64,000 bases of DNA from CAWCQC01 sp963819905. GTDB lineage: Bacteria; Actinomycetota; Thermoleophilia; Gaiellales; Gaiellaceae. The stretch lies in assembly GCA_963819905.1 (NCBI GenBank), contig CAWFXP010000001.1:62001-126000 (forward strand). The letters run 5' to 3'. Position 1 is the first letter of the stretch; each line of letters starts with the position of its first letter. Made by a program: the position numbers and the translations under genes. Below, one piece after another: positions 50,237-58,776 of this stretch. Below the pieces are notes generated by a model that saw nothing but the letters and a program-made list of their open reading frames with translations, searched no databases and was not told the origin of the DNA.

Positions 50237-50980
50237 GTGCGCCGCCGAGCCCTCCCAGCGCTGCTCGCTCTCGTCGTCGTGCTCGCCGGGACCGCGTGCG
50301 GCGGAGGCTCACAGCCGGCTGAGACGACGACGGGTGCCGCGACCACCGGGCTCTCCGAGGACGAGGAGATCGCGGGGGTTCTCACCCTGTTCGTCGAGGC
50401 GGCCGGCCGCGGGGACGCGGAAGCGATGTGGGGGCTCCTCTCGGAGCAGAGCCGGGAGCAGCTCGGGCCGACGCTCGAGGAGTTCGCGGCCGAGTACGCG
50501 ACGGGCTTCGAGGAGGGCGTCGGGGCATTCGCCGGAACGCCGTACGACGTGCTGCTCTCGGACGTGACCCCGAGCGGCTGGGGCATCGGGGCGATCGCCG
50601 GCGACCGGCCGGGTGACGGAGAGCCCGAGTACGCCGCCTATGCAGCGATGCTCGTCGAGGAGGGTACGGGGTGGAGGCTCGAGCTCGGCGACCCGGTCGC
50701 GGTGCGGCTACTCGCGCCCGTCGGCCAGACCCACGAGAAGCAGCCGCAGATCCGGTTCAGCGTCGAGGCGAACGCCGCGGTCGAGGAGGCGGGGCTCTGG
50801 GTCGACGGCGAGCCGGTGGCCGGTACAGTCGAGGGCTCCGGCGAGCAGGTGCGCATAGCGGGCACGCCGGCGAAGCCGCTCGCGCCCGGGCGGCACGTGG
50901 TCGTCGTCTTCGGACGGAGCGGATCGAACGCGACGGCCGGCGCCTCGCCCTTCGTCGTCGAGTCCGGGCCGAGCGCCTAG
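50237..50980 (+). CDS. Putative lipoprotein, function unknown
   Basis: 247 residues. Lipobox LAGTAC after ALLALVVVLAG, then a Thr/Ala/Gly linker. A middle part (EEIAGVLTLFVEAAGRGDAEAMWGLLSEQSREQ) resembles NTF2/DUF4878-like cone folds; the C-terminal half has a beta-rich Ig-like domain (QPQIRFSVEANAAVEEAGLWVDGEP). No enzyme motif. GTG 50237 with no clear promoter box. It converges with the metE-like gene. Confidence 0.68.
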   Translation: MRRRALPALLALVVVLAGTACGGGSQPAETTTGAATTGLSEDEEIAGVLTLFVEAAGRGDAEAMWGLLSEQSREQLGPTLEEFAAEYATGFEEGVGAFAGTPYDVLLSDVTPSGWGIGAIAGDRPGDGEPEYAAYAAMLVEEGTGWRLELGDPVAVRLLAPVGQTHEKQPQIRFSVEANAAVEEAGLWVDGEPVAGTVEGSGEQVRIAGTPAKPLAPGRHVVVVFGRSGSNATAGASPFVVESGPSA

Positions 50981-51012
50981 GGCTCGGGGCAACCTGACGT
51001 GCCGCCGGCGAG

Positions 51013-51042
51013 GGGCCGAGCCTGGTCGTCCGCGCTCGGCCC
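51013..51042. terminator. Bidirectional hairpin between converging genes
   Basis: GGGCCGAGC (51013-51021) pairs with GCTCGGCCC (51034-51042) over a 12-nt loop. It lies between the 3' ends of the lipoprotein and MetE-like genes. No T-run. Confidence 0.5.
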
Positions 51043-51057
51043 GGCCCCGCCGTCGGT

Positions 51058-52305
51058 TCAGCGCAGCGGCTTCAGATGCGTCAGCGGCTCGTCGTCGGGG
51101 AGCTGGTCCCAGGCGAGGCCCTCGTCGGTCGCGGGGACGTAGCGCGGCTCGAGGCCGAGCTCCTCGAGGACGATGTTCCGCCCCTGCGGGATCGCCGTCG
51201 ACTTGAAGAAGGCGACGTGGCGGTTGAACCCCTGCCGGCCGAATCCGCAGTCGGTCGAGAGCACCAGCTTGTCGGCCGGGATGTGCTCGAGCGCACGCCG
51301 GATCCGGCCGGCGACGACCTCCGGGAAGTCCGCCTGCAGCGTGCGATGGCTGACCACGCCGACTGCGACCTTCTTCTTCAGGGAGTCGCGGTGGGGCCCG
51401 AATAGCGGTAGCTCCTTCAGGTCGTTCTCCGTCGCTTCGATCGTCCACACGTCGCCCTTCAGGCGGTCGAGGTAGATCTCGATCGAGTTCGCGTACGACT
51501 CGTCGGAGAACACCTTCTGCATGTTCGGGTTCCCCCAGCACGTGTGGATCCAGATCTCGACGTCGTCGAGCCCCTCGATCTCCCGGTTGAAGCAGTCGAC
51601 GAGGAAGTCGAGCAGCTCGGTCATCTCGGGGTAGTAGCAGGAGATGAAGTGGAGGGTCGGCTCCTCGATCTGGATGACCTCGCAACCGGATGCGGCGAGC
51701 TGGCGCAGCTCGAGGTTCATCGCCTCCGCCATGTCCCAGGTGAGCTGCTTCTTGTCGTCGAGGTCGTAGTCCTTCGTGTGGCTGTCGAGGAAGAACGCGA
51801 GCACCTGGGCCGAGCACGTGCCGAACTTGACGGGCTTGCCCGAGGCGGCGCTCTGCTGCGAGATGCGCCAGATCTTCGCGTACTCGAGCGGGTTCTTCGG
51901 GTCGTGCTCGACCTTGCCCACGACGCGCGGCCAGCGCCACGTCTTGTAGATCGAGTCGAGCATCGTGCCGACGGGATAGGAGAGGAGCGGCGAGCGCGTC
52001 TTGTCGGTCTGGAGCTCCTCGTGCTCGAGGCCCTGCCAGCGCTGCAGCGGGTAGTGGTGCCACGAGCGCCCGCCGACGTCCTCGTCGAGGTGGTAGTCAC
52101 CGGTCGTCAGGATGTCGAGCCCGGCGCGCTCCTGGTCGGAGACGACGATCGCATGCGCGTCGGTGAACTGCTCCCGGTACCAGGGGTCCATCATGGCCGT
52201 GTCGAGCGGCCGGCCCCACATGTTCATCGTGTACCAGCGTGGGCGCGGCCAGGAGCCCGTCACGGTCGCCGGCAGCATCAGGTCGTTCGTCGCGGTGAAG
52301 GCCAT
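51058..52305 (-). CDS. Core-MetE (cobalamin-independent methionine synthase C-terminal-like) methyltransferase
   Basis: 415 residues, a single TIM barrel equal to the catalytic half of MetE. All four zinc ligands are present: His254 and Cys256 (IHTCWGN), Glu290 (WTIEATE) and Cys353 (STDCGFG). The N-terminal half of MetE, which helps bind polyglutamyl methyl-folate, is missing, as in archaeal and some bacterial core-MetE enzymes whose methyl donor is often a corrinoid protein. A related alternative is an epoxyalkane:CoM-type enzyme. It is 34 bp downstream of the fusion gene and has GGAGGAG before its ATG. Confidence 0.82.
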   Translation of the reverse strand: MAFTATNDLMLPATVTGSWPRPRWYTMNMWGRPLDTAMMDPWYREQFTDAHAIVVSDQERAGLDILTTGDYHLDEDVGGRSWHHYPLQRWQGLEHEELQTDKTRSPLLSYPVGTMLDSIYKTWRWPRVVGKVEHDPKNPLEYAKIWRISQQSAASGKPVKFGTCSAQVLAFFLDSHTKDYDLDDKKQLTWDMAEAMNLELRQLAASGCEVIQIEEPTLHFISCYYPEMTELLDFLVDCFNREIEGLDDVEIWIHTCWGNPNMQKVFSDESYANSIEIYLDRLKGDVWTIEATENDLKELPLFGPHRDSLKKKVAVGVVSHRTLQADFPEVVAGRIRRALEHIPADKLVLSTDCGFGRQGFNRHVAFFKSTAIPQGRNIVLEELGLEPRYVPATDEGLAWDQLPDDEPLTHLKPLR

Positions 52306-52339
52306 TCACTCCTCCTCTCGGATCTCGCCTGCAAACGTT

Positions 52340-54097
52340 TCAACCGCTGCCGCCCGTGTCAACGCCGGACCGGCGCGTGATCTCGAGCAGGTACGAGACG
52401 ACGACGTCCTCGCCGCCGAGATCCAGGTGGTACGCATCGGAGAGCGCCTCGACGCGCCGGATCTGCTCCTCGTGCTCGTCGAAGACCGGCCCGTAGCGGA
52501 AGAAGCCGAAGTCGACGACGCGGGCGGCGAGGCCGGTCTCCTCGAGGATCTCCGCGGTCCGGAGCTGAGAGATGATGGAGAGCTGCATCAGGTACGCGAC
52601 CCCCTCGTCGGCCAGCACGCGGGGGAGGAGCCGGATGAAGTGGTCGACGAGGTTTCGTCCCCAGTAGTCGAGCGGCCGGTGGCCCGTGAACTGCTCGTAG
52701 GGGTCGACGGGCATCTGGTAGAGGCTGGCGACGACGACGTCGTAGCGCTCGGAAGGCTCGTACGTGTAGATGTCGGCCTCGGCGCCCGTGACCCGGTCCG
52801 AGACGCCGTTTCGGAACGCGTTCGCGAGCGTGTTCGCGACGGCCTGGCGCTGGATGTCGACCGCATGCACGTGCTCGGCGCCGTTCAGCGCGAGCTGGAT
52901 CGCCAGCAGTCCCGAGCCGCAGCCGACGTCGAGGCACCGCTTCCCGGCGCCGATCTTCTGCTCCCACACGTGCTGCCAGACGAGAAGGCTGCCTGACGTC
53001 GGGACGAAGACGTCGGGCTCGCGGATGATCTCCGGAAAGGGCAACGGGTAGAGGTCGCGTCCCAGCTCGTCCCGCCAGGGCGCCGGGGTGAACGCTGGCT
53101 CGAGGGGAACGGCATCGGTCTCGACCTCCGCGAGCGGCTTCGAGGACGGCCGGCCGGGAGTCGTTCCGGCGAGTCGGCGGCCGACCGCGGCGATGTGCGC
53201 CGGCGAGGTGCCGCAGCAGCCCCCCACGATCTGGGCTCCGTCCTCCCGCCAGGCGGCGGCCATGCCCGCGTACGCCTCCGGCCCGACGCGCTCGTCGAAG
53301 CGCCAGCCGGCCTCGGAGTAGTAGCCGAGGTTCGGATAGCAACCGAGCGGCAGGTCGGTGAAATCGCGCAGCCAGGGCAGCATTCCGTCGAGATGCTCGG
53401 GCGGCAGGCAGTTGATGAGGAGCGCCCCGGCGCCGAGCTCCTCGAAGCGGCGGGCGGCGCGGCCGAAGAGGTCGCCCTCGGGTCCTCCCCAGTGCTGTCC
53501 GTATACCCCGCAGACCCCGTGCCGGCAGCGGCGAAACGCGAGCCAGACCGGGATCCCCGAGCCCACGGCCAGCTCGACCGCCTCGTAGGTGAGCCCGTTC
53601 CGGATCAGCGACATGGTCTCCATCAGGAGCAGGTCGGGGGGATCCTCCTCGAGGGTCCGAAGGAGCAGCCGCAGCGTCGACAGACGCTCGGCCGAGTCCA
53701 CGTCGCCGTTGACCGAGAAGGCGACGGCGCACCCGCCGGTTCGCCCCGCGTCCTCCACGGCTTGCCGGGTCAGGCGGATTCCGAGGCGCGCGATGTCCAT
53801 CCAGTGCGTCGCCCCGGGCCGGCCGACGAGGCCGCCGGCCTCGAGCTCGGAGGCGCCGAGGATCGACCAGGTGTCGGTCGATACGACGTCGCAGCCGGCA
53901 TCCACGTACGCGCGGTGGACGTCGAGCACGGCGTACGGCTGGTGGTAGAGGCCCCACGTGCCCCAGAGGCCGTGGTCCCTCGCCCGCAGCTCTCCCGCGA
54001 GGCTCCGCTCGAGCTCGGTGGCGATGCCGCCGTCGAGGAGAACCGGCCGCTCGTCGGCGAGGAGCGCCTCGACTCGCTGGTACGCGGGCGACGGCAC
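52340..54097 (-). CDS. Fusion of homocysteine S-methyltransferase and an AdoMet methyltransferase
   Basis: 585 residues. Residues 1-310 are a homocysteine S-methyltransferase barrel (LLDGGIATELER; zinc Cys230 in LLINCLPPEH, Cys294-Cys295 in VGGCCGTSPAH). Residues 340-585 are a Rossmann methyltransferase with motif I LDVGCGSGLLAIQ (389-401), acidic AVDIQRQAV and VASLYQMPVDPYE as the active-site loop. The frame is uninterrupted across the junction. GTG 54097 has TATCAT 7 nt upstream. The two halves could carry out both halves of an S-methylmethionine cycle (Met to SMM, then SMM plus homocysteine to two Met). This is hypothesis. It precedes the core-MetE gene. Confidence 0.85.
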   Translation of the reverse strand: MPSPAYQRVEALLADERPVLLDGGIATELERSLAGELRARDHGLWGTWGLYHQPYAVLDVHRAYVDAGCDVVSTDTWSILGASELEAGGLVGRPGATHWMDIARLGIRLTRQAVEDAGRTGGCAVAFSVNGDVDSAERLSTLRLLLRTLEEDPPDLLLMETMSLIRNGLTYEAVELAVGSGIPVWLAFRRCRHGVCGVYGQHWGGPEGDLFGRAARRFEELGAGALLINCLPPEHLDGMLPWLRDFTDLPLGCYPNLGYYSEAGWRFDERVGPEAYAGMAAAWREDGAQIVGGCCGTSPAHIAAVGRRLAGTTPGRPSSKPLAEVETDAVPLEPAFTPAPWRDELGRDLYPLPFPEIIREPDVFVPTSGSLLVWQHVWEQKIGAGKRCLDVGCGSGLLAIQLALNGAEHVHAVDIQRQAVANTLANAFRNGVSDRVTGAEADIYTYEPSERYDVVVASLYQMPVDPYEQFTGHRPLDYWGRNLVDHFIRLLPRVLADEGVAYLMQLSIISQLRTAEILEETGLAARVVDFGFFRYGPVFDEHEEQIRRVEALSDAYHLDLGGEDVVVSYLLEITRRSGVDTGGSG

Positions 54098-54104
54098 GCG
54101 CCCG

Positions 54105-54110
54105 ATGATA
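54105..54110 (-). promoter_or_regulatory. -10 box (TATCAT) for the leaderless fusion-gene mRNA
   Basis: TATCAT on the minus strand ends 7 nt before GTG 54097. A leaderless mRNA excludes an S-adenosylmethionine or cobalamin riboswitch in front of this gene. Confidence 0.5.
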
Positions 54111-54352
54111 CGCGCGAGCTGTCGACGATCCGCGCCGAACCGTCCACAGGCACCACCTGTCGAGAACGGCCGGCTCGTCCCGGCGCCAGGCGCCTCGGCT
54201 TGCCCGTTCCTGACGGCCCGGCGAGGCCGGCACGCACGAAAGCCGCGCCGGAATGCAACGGATTCGTGGAGCGTCTCGGAGGGGTCTGGCACCAGGACAT
54301 GGCCGCTCGGGACACGGACGGCGGGGACGGGGCGGGACGGGTGCGGGTGAGC

Positions 54353-54370
54353 GTTGCCACGTATGGCAAC
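54353..54370. promoter_or_regulatory. Inverted repeat upstream of dnaE
   Basis: GTTGCCACGTATGGCAAC: perfect 7-bp arms around CGTA. It lies just upstream of the -35 region that fits TAGAAT (54398-54403). It is not the actinobacterial LexA box (GAAC-N4-GTTC). Possible operator of dnaE. Confidence 0.5.
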
Positions 54371-54412
54371 GAAGCGCTGTCCGGCAGGACCCGGCTCTAG
54401 AATCGCAGGGCC

Positions 54413-57400
54413 GTGAGCGCGCCCTTCGTCCACCTGCACGTCCACTCGGAGTACTCGATCCTCGACGGGGCTTGCCGGATCCCCGACCTCGTGTCGAGGG
54501 CGGCCGAGCTCGAGATGCCGGCGGTCGCGCTCACCGACCACGGCTCGCTCGCAGGCGCCGTCGAGCTGTACCGCCACGGCCGGAAGGCCGGCGTCAAGCC
54601 GGTGATCGGCTGCGAGGTGTACGTCGCCGACGACCGGAAGGCCCTGGTCAAGGGCTACGCGCACCTCACGCTGCTCGCCGAGTCGAACGAGGGCTACGCG
54701 AACCTGATCCGGCTCGCCTCGGCCGGGTACCTGGAGGGCTACTACTACAAGCCGCGCGTCGACTGGGAGCTCCTCGACGCCCACTCGAACGGTGTCGTCG
54801 CGCTCTCCGGCTGTCTCTCCGGTCGCGTCTGCCGCGCGCTCGAGCAGGGTCGAGAGAAGGACGCGGAGGCGGAGCTCGCCCGCCTGGTCGAGATCTTCGG
54901 CCGGGACTCGGTGTACGTCGAGCTGCAGGACGCCGGGCTGCCGGTGCAGCGTGAGGTGAACCCCAGGCTCGTCGCGCTGGCCGGAGCGACAGGCATCCCG
55001 CTCGTCGCGACCGGCGACATCCACTACCTGCGCCACGAGGACGCGCGGGCGCACGAGGCACTGCTCTGCATCCAGTCGGGCGACTCGCTCGCCAACCCGA
55101 GCCGTTGGAGGTTCGAGACCGACCAGTTCTACTTCAAGACACCGGACGAGATGGCCGCCCTGTTCGGCGAGCAGCCGCAGGCGCTGGCCCGCACGCTCGA
55201 GATCGCCGAACGGTGCACCGTCGAGCTCGAGCTCGAGCGGATCCTGCTGCCGACGTACCCGACGCCGGACGGGCGCGATGCCTTCGCCTACCTCGTCGAG
55301 CGGTGCGAGGAGGGCATCCGCAGGCGCTACGAGCAGGTGACCCCCGCGCTCGAGGAGCGGCTGGCGTTCGAGCTGAAGACGATCCGCGAGATGGGCTTCG
55401 CCGACTACTTCCTGATCGTCTGGGACTTCATCGCGTTCGCGAAGCGAAACGGCATCGGGGTCGGACCCGGGCGCGGCTCGGCGGCAGGCTCGCTGGTCGC
55501 CTACTGCCTCGAGATCACCGACATCGACCCGCTGCGCTACGACCTGCTCTTCGAGCGCTTCCTGAACCCCGGTCGCAAGTCGATGCCCGACATCGACATC
55601 GACTTCTCCGTGCACGGACGCGACCAGGTCATCAACTACGTGGCCGAGAAGTACGGCCGCGATCGGGTCGCGCAGATCATCACCTTCGGGACGATGGCCG
55701 CGCGGGCGGCCGTTCGCGACGCCGGGCGGGTGCTCGACATCCCGTACGGCGTCGTCGACAAGGTTGCGAAGACGATCCCCGAGGGCCCGAAGATCTATCT
55801 CGACGACTGCTTGAAGCCCGGCGCCGACCTGCGGCAGGCGTACGACGGGGACGAGGTGGTGCGCCAGATCGTCGACCTCGCGAAGCCGCTCGAGGGTCTC
55901 GTCCGGCAGGACTCGATCCACGCCGCGGGAGTCGTCATCGGCGACCGGCCGCTCGTCGAGTACGTCCCGCTCCAACAGAAGGGCGCGGACCAGGAGGTCG
56001 TCACCCAGTTCGCGATGCAGGACGTGGAGGCGCTCGGCCTCCTGAAGATGGACTTCCTCGGCCTGCGGAATCTCGACGTGATCGACGAGGCGATCGCGCT
56101 CATCGGCGAGATCGAGATCGCCGAGCTGCCGCTCGACGACCCGAAGACGTACGAGATGCTCCGCCGCGGTGAGTCGACCGGGGTGTTCCAGTTCGAGTCG
56201 TCCGGGATGCGCGAGGCGCTCAGGCACGTGAAGCCGACCGAGTTCGAGGATCTCATCGCGCTCGTCGCGCTCTTCCGCCCGGGGCCCATGGGCTACATCC
56301 CCGTGTACGCGAAGCGCAAGGCAGGGCAGGAGCAGGTGACGTTCGCGGACGAGCGGCTGCGGTCGATCACGGAGGCGACGTACGGGATCTGCATCTACCA
56401 GGAGCAGTACATGGAGATCGCCAAGCAGCTGGCCGGCTTCTCCCCGGCAGAGGCCGACGATCTCCGCAAGGCGATCGGGAAGAAGATCCACTCGCTGATG
56501 GCGTCCCTCAAGGACAAGTTCATCGCCGGCTGCGTCGCGAACGAGGTCGACCGGGCGGTCGGGGCCCAGCTCTGGAAGGACATGGAGCAGGCGCAGGATT
56601 ACTCGTTCAACAAGTCCCATGCCGCCTGCTACGCCCTGATCGCCTACCGCACGGCGTACCTGAAGGCGAACTACCCGGCCCAGTACATGGCGGCGCTCAT
56701 CTCCTCGGTCATGAACACGAAGGACAAGGTGCCGTTCTACGTGTCGGCCTGCGAGGAGATGGGCATCGAGGTCCTGCCCCCCGACGCCAACACGTCGGCG
56801 CTCGACTTCGCGGTCGTCGAGGGCAAGATCCGCTTCGGCCTGAACGCCGTCAAGAACGTCGGCGAGACGGCCGCACGGGCGATCGTCGCGGCCCGCGACG
56901 AGGGAGGCCCGTTCCTCTCCCTGTGGGACTTCTGCGAGCGAGTCGACCCGCAGGTGGTCAACCGGCGAGCCCTCGAGAGCCTCGTCAAGTGCGGGGCGCT
57001 CGACTCGACCGGCGCCTCCCGGAAGGGCATGCTCGCGCTCCTCGACCAGGCGCTCTCGTCGGGCGGCCGTCATCAGGCCGACCGGCTGGCCGGGCAGGGG
57101 TCGATCTTCGACCTCGGCTTCGAGAGCGAGCCCGAGGCTGCCCGCCCGGTGCGCCATCCCCCGATCCCCGCCGAGGAGCTCGAGAAGGCGGAGCTGCTCG
57201 CGCTCGAGAAGGAGACGCTCGGCCTGTACGTCAGCGAGCACCCGCTGCACGGGATCAGAGACCAGCTGCGGCGGAAGGTCGACCTGCCGCTCAACGAGGT
57301 TGCGAGCCGCCGTGACGGCGACGTCGTCACCGTCGGCGGCATCGTCGGCGCCCTCAGGCACCTGACGACGCGCCGCGGAGACCCCATGGCGTTCGTACGC

Positions 57401-57802
57401 CTCGACGACCTCTCGGGCTCGATCGAGGTGATCGCGTTCAACTCGGCCTACGCGGCGGCGCGGGAGCTGCTCGAGGCCGACCGCATCCTCCTCGTCAAGG
57501 GGCGCGTCGATCACAAGGACGGCGAGGTCAAGCTCGTCGCGCTCGAGGCATCCGCCTTCGAGGCGGTTCCCGAACGCCGGGAGGTCCGTCTGCGGGTCGA
57601 CGCGCGGCGGGCCCATGCGGGGGTCATCCGCGAGCTCGCCGAGGTCGTTCGCGGCTTTCCCGGGGAGTCGCCCGTGTACGTCGCTCTCGACACCTCCCTG
57701 GGCCCGAAGACGCTCCAGCTCGGGCCCGCCTTCCGCGTTCGGCCGGAGCCGGACTTCTTCGCCGAGGTCAAGGCGCTGCTCGGCGAGGCCGCCGTCGCCT
57801 GA
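54413..57802 (+). CDS. dnaE: DNA polymerase III alpha subunit
   Basis: 1129-residue replicative polymerase. N-terminal PHP domain with an intact metal motif (HLHVHSEYSILDGACRIPDL), polymerase core with PDIDIDFSVHGRDQVINYVAEKYG (two catalytic Asp) and LLKMDFLGLRNLDVID (third Asp), then an OB domain (DVVTVGGIVGALRHLTTRRGDPMAF) near residue 980. The C-terminus lacks a recognisable clamp-binding motif at the very end. The PHP residues look complete, so it may keep proofreading-type activity as in mycobacteria. GTG start with TAGAAT 9 nt upstream. Confidence 0.97.
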   Translation: MSAPFVHLHVHSEYSILDGACRIPDLVSRAAELEMPAVALTDHGSLAGAVELYRHGRKAGVKPVIGCEVYVADDRKALVKGYAHLTLLAESNEGYANLIRLASAGYLEGYYYKPRVDWELLDAHSNGVVALSGCLSGRVCRALEQGREKDAEAELARLVEIFGRDSVYVELQDAGLPVQREVNPRLVALAGATGIPLVATGDIHYLRHEDARAHEALLCIQSGDSLANPSRWRFETDQFYFKTPDEMAALFGEQPQALARTLEIAERCTVELELERILLPTYPTPDGRDAFAYLVERCEEGIRRRYEQVTPALEERLAFELKTIREMGFADYFLIVWDFIAFAKRNGIGVGPGRGSAAGSLVAYCLEITDIDPLRYDLLFERFLNPGRKSMPDIDIDFSVHGRDQVINYVAEKYGRDRVAQIITFGTMAARAAVRDAGRVLDIPYGVVDKVAKTIPEGPKIYLDDCLKPGADLRQAYDGDEVVRQIVDLAKPLEGLVRQDSIHAAGVVIGDRPLVEYVPLQQKGADQEVVTQFAMQDVEALGLLKMDFLGLRNLDVIDEAIALIGEIEIAELPLDDPKTYEMLRRGESTGVFQFESSGMREALRHVKPTEFEDLIALVALFRPGPMGYIPVYAKRKAGQEQVTFADERLRSITEATYGICIYQEQYMEIAKQLAGFSPAEADDLRKAIGKKIHSLMASLKDKFIAGCVANEVDRAVGAQLWKDMEQAQDYSFNKSHAACYALIAYRTAYLKANYPAQYMAALISSVMNTKDKVPFYVSACEEMGIEVLPPDANTSALDFAVVEGKIRFGLNAVKNVGETAARAIVAARDEGGPFLSLWDFCERVDPQVVNRRALESLVKCGALDSTGASRKGMLALLDQALSSGGRHQADRLAGQGSIFDLGFESEPEAARPVRHPPIPAEELEKAELLALEKETLGLYVSEHPLHGIRDQLRRKVDLPLNEVASRRDGDVVTVGGIVGALRHLTTRRGDPMAFVRLDDLSGSIEVIAFNSAYAAARELLEADRILLVKGRVDHKDGEVKLVALEASAFEAVPERREVRLRVDARRAHAGVIRELAEVVRGFPGESPVYVALDTSLGPKTLQLGPAFRVRPEPDFFAEVKALLGEAAVA

Positions 57803-57884
57803 GTCGGCCGGCGCGCTCGCGCTGGTTCGGCAGGCCAGAACGCCGGGCGCACCGTAAGCTCTCGCGCACGACCCCCGACCTCTC

Positions 57885-58388
57885 GTGATCCGCTACGTCA
57901 TCCCCCTCGCGCTCTCCCTCGCGCTCGCCGCGCCCGCCGCTTCGCTCGCGGGCTCCGAGCGCAAGATCACGGGAGCGGCGTACAGCTTCTCGGCGACCAC
58001 CGGGGCCCGCTCCCAGTCGAAGGGCACCGGCTCGCTCCGCAAGACGGGGGACTTCCCCGCGATCGTTCGCGGCCGGATCCGAGCCCGAACCTTCGCGTCC
58101 CGGGTCTTGACCTGGAGCGTCGACCGTCGCACCCCGAGCGAGTCGCCGCAGATCCCGCGGACGACCCTCGTTCTCGGGGTGCGGGTGACGTCGTCGGTAG
58201 GCGGCTGCAGGGTGGGGACGCGCGGGAGGGTCACACTCGTCGACTGGGACGAGCGGCTCGCCAACGGGCGGAGGTCGGACCGGGTGTCGGTTCGCTTCCC
58301 GGCCGGATCGTGCCGCGCGTACGGCGGGACGTGGTCGAACACCCGGAGTAATGAGCGGGTTCGCGTCGAGATCTCGCTGCGCTTCTGA
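57885..58388 (+). CDS. Secreted protein of unknown function
   Basis: 167 residues. Signal peptide (YVIPLALSLALAAPAASLAG), then a basic, beta-rich domain with two Cys (GGCRVG and GSCRAYGG) that could form one disulfide. Sequence includes RKITGAAYSFSATTG, WSVDRR and ISLRF. I recognise no family. GTG 57885; TAAGCT lies about 24 nt upstream. It is separate from dnaE by 82 bp. Confidence 0.6.
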   Translation: MIRYVIPLALSLALAAPAASLAGSERKITGAAYSFSATTGARSQSKGTGSLRKTGDFPAIVRGRIRARTFASRVLTWSVDRRTPSESPQIPRTTLVLGVRVTSSVGGCRVGTRGRVTLVDWDERLANGRRSDRVSVRFPAGSCRAYGGTWSNTRSNERVRVEISLRF

Positions 58389-58447
58389 AGCCGAGCCGTC
58401 CGCCGCCGTCCGGATCCTCCTCTAGGGTTCCGCGATCGTCAACAGCC

Positions 58448-58476
58448 GATTAAGGCGAGGTTAAGCGGTTGGGAAG
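58448..58476 (+). promoter_or_regulatory. Weak Pho-box-like triple repeat
   Basis: GATTAAG (58448), GGTTAAG (58459) and TGGGAAG (58470) are 11 bp apart, resembling the GGTGAA units at pstS but with TT for TG. They lie upstream of the small gene at 58536. Confidence 0.3.
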
Positions 58477-58535
58477 GTGTAATCCGCCGGGACTCATCGG
58501 GCCGAACAGAGGGTAGGATCGGATCGAAGGACGAG

Positions 58536-58739
58536 ATGAACGCGACTGAAACCGACATCACGATCGAGACCGAGCTCGGCCGGGTGGTCGACTGGCGGCT
58601 GCGCGAGCTGCTGCGGGCCGGCTACGAGGAGCCGGGAGCACGGCAGCTCGCCGAGCGGGTCGAGGTCGACCTCCATCGCGCCATCGACCTCCTGAAGACG
58701 GGCTGCCCGCCCGAGACCGCTCTCAGGATCCTTCTCTGA
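58536..58739 (+). CDS. Small acidic helical protein, unknown
   Basis: 67 residues: TELGRVVDWRLRELLRAGYEEPGARQLAERVEVDLHRAIDLLKTG. Predicted two or three helices, no membrane segment. AAGGACGAG precedes the ATG, a normal ribosome-binding site. Located 37 bp before lgt and possibly co-transcribed. Family unknown. Confidence 0.65.
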   Translation: MNATETDITIETELGRVVDWRLRELLRAGYEEPGARQLAERVEVDLHRAIDLLKTGCPPETALRILL

Positions 58740-58776
58740 GCTCGGCGGCCCGGGGGCCGCGTATATTCGCCTCTCG

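Larger units (their letters stand above)
54098..54412. other. Intergenic region between the fusion gene and dnaE
   Basis: 315 bp without a convincing gene on either strand. It holds the -10 box of the fusion gene at 54110-54105, an 18-bp inverted repeat at 54353-54370 and a TAGAAT at 54398. The rest is GC-rich and featureless. Confidence 0.6.

Noticed and set aside
54353..54370. LexA/SOS box at dnaE.
   Set aside because: The arms are GTTGCCA/TGGCAAC, not the actinobacterial GAAC-N4-GTTC.
54098..54412. A SAM or cobalamin riboswitch before the methionine genes.
   Set aside because: The predicted transcript starts at the GTG, and no conserved leader structure was seen on the minus strand.
52340..57616. 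A 1,758-codon open frame on the minus strand antisense to dnaE.
   Set aside because: It spans the true fusion gene and then runs antisense through dnaE. Only the first-listed 585 residues (from GTG 54097) show real domains; the rest is a shadow typical of high-GC DNA.
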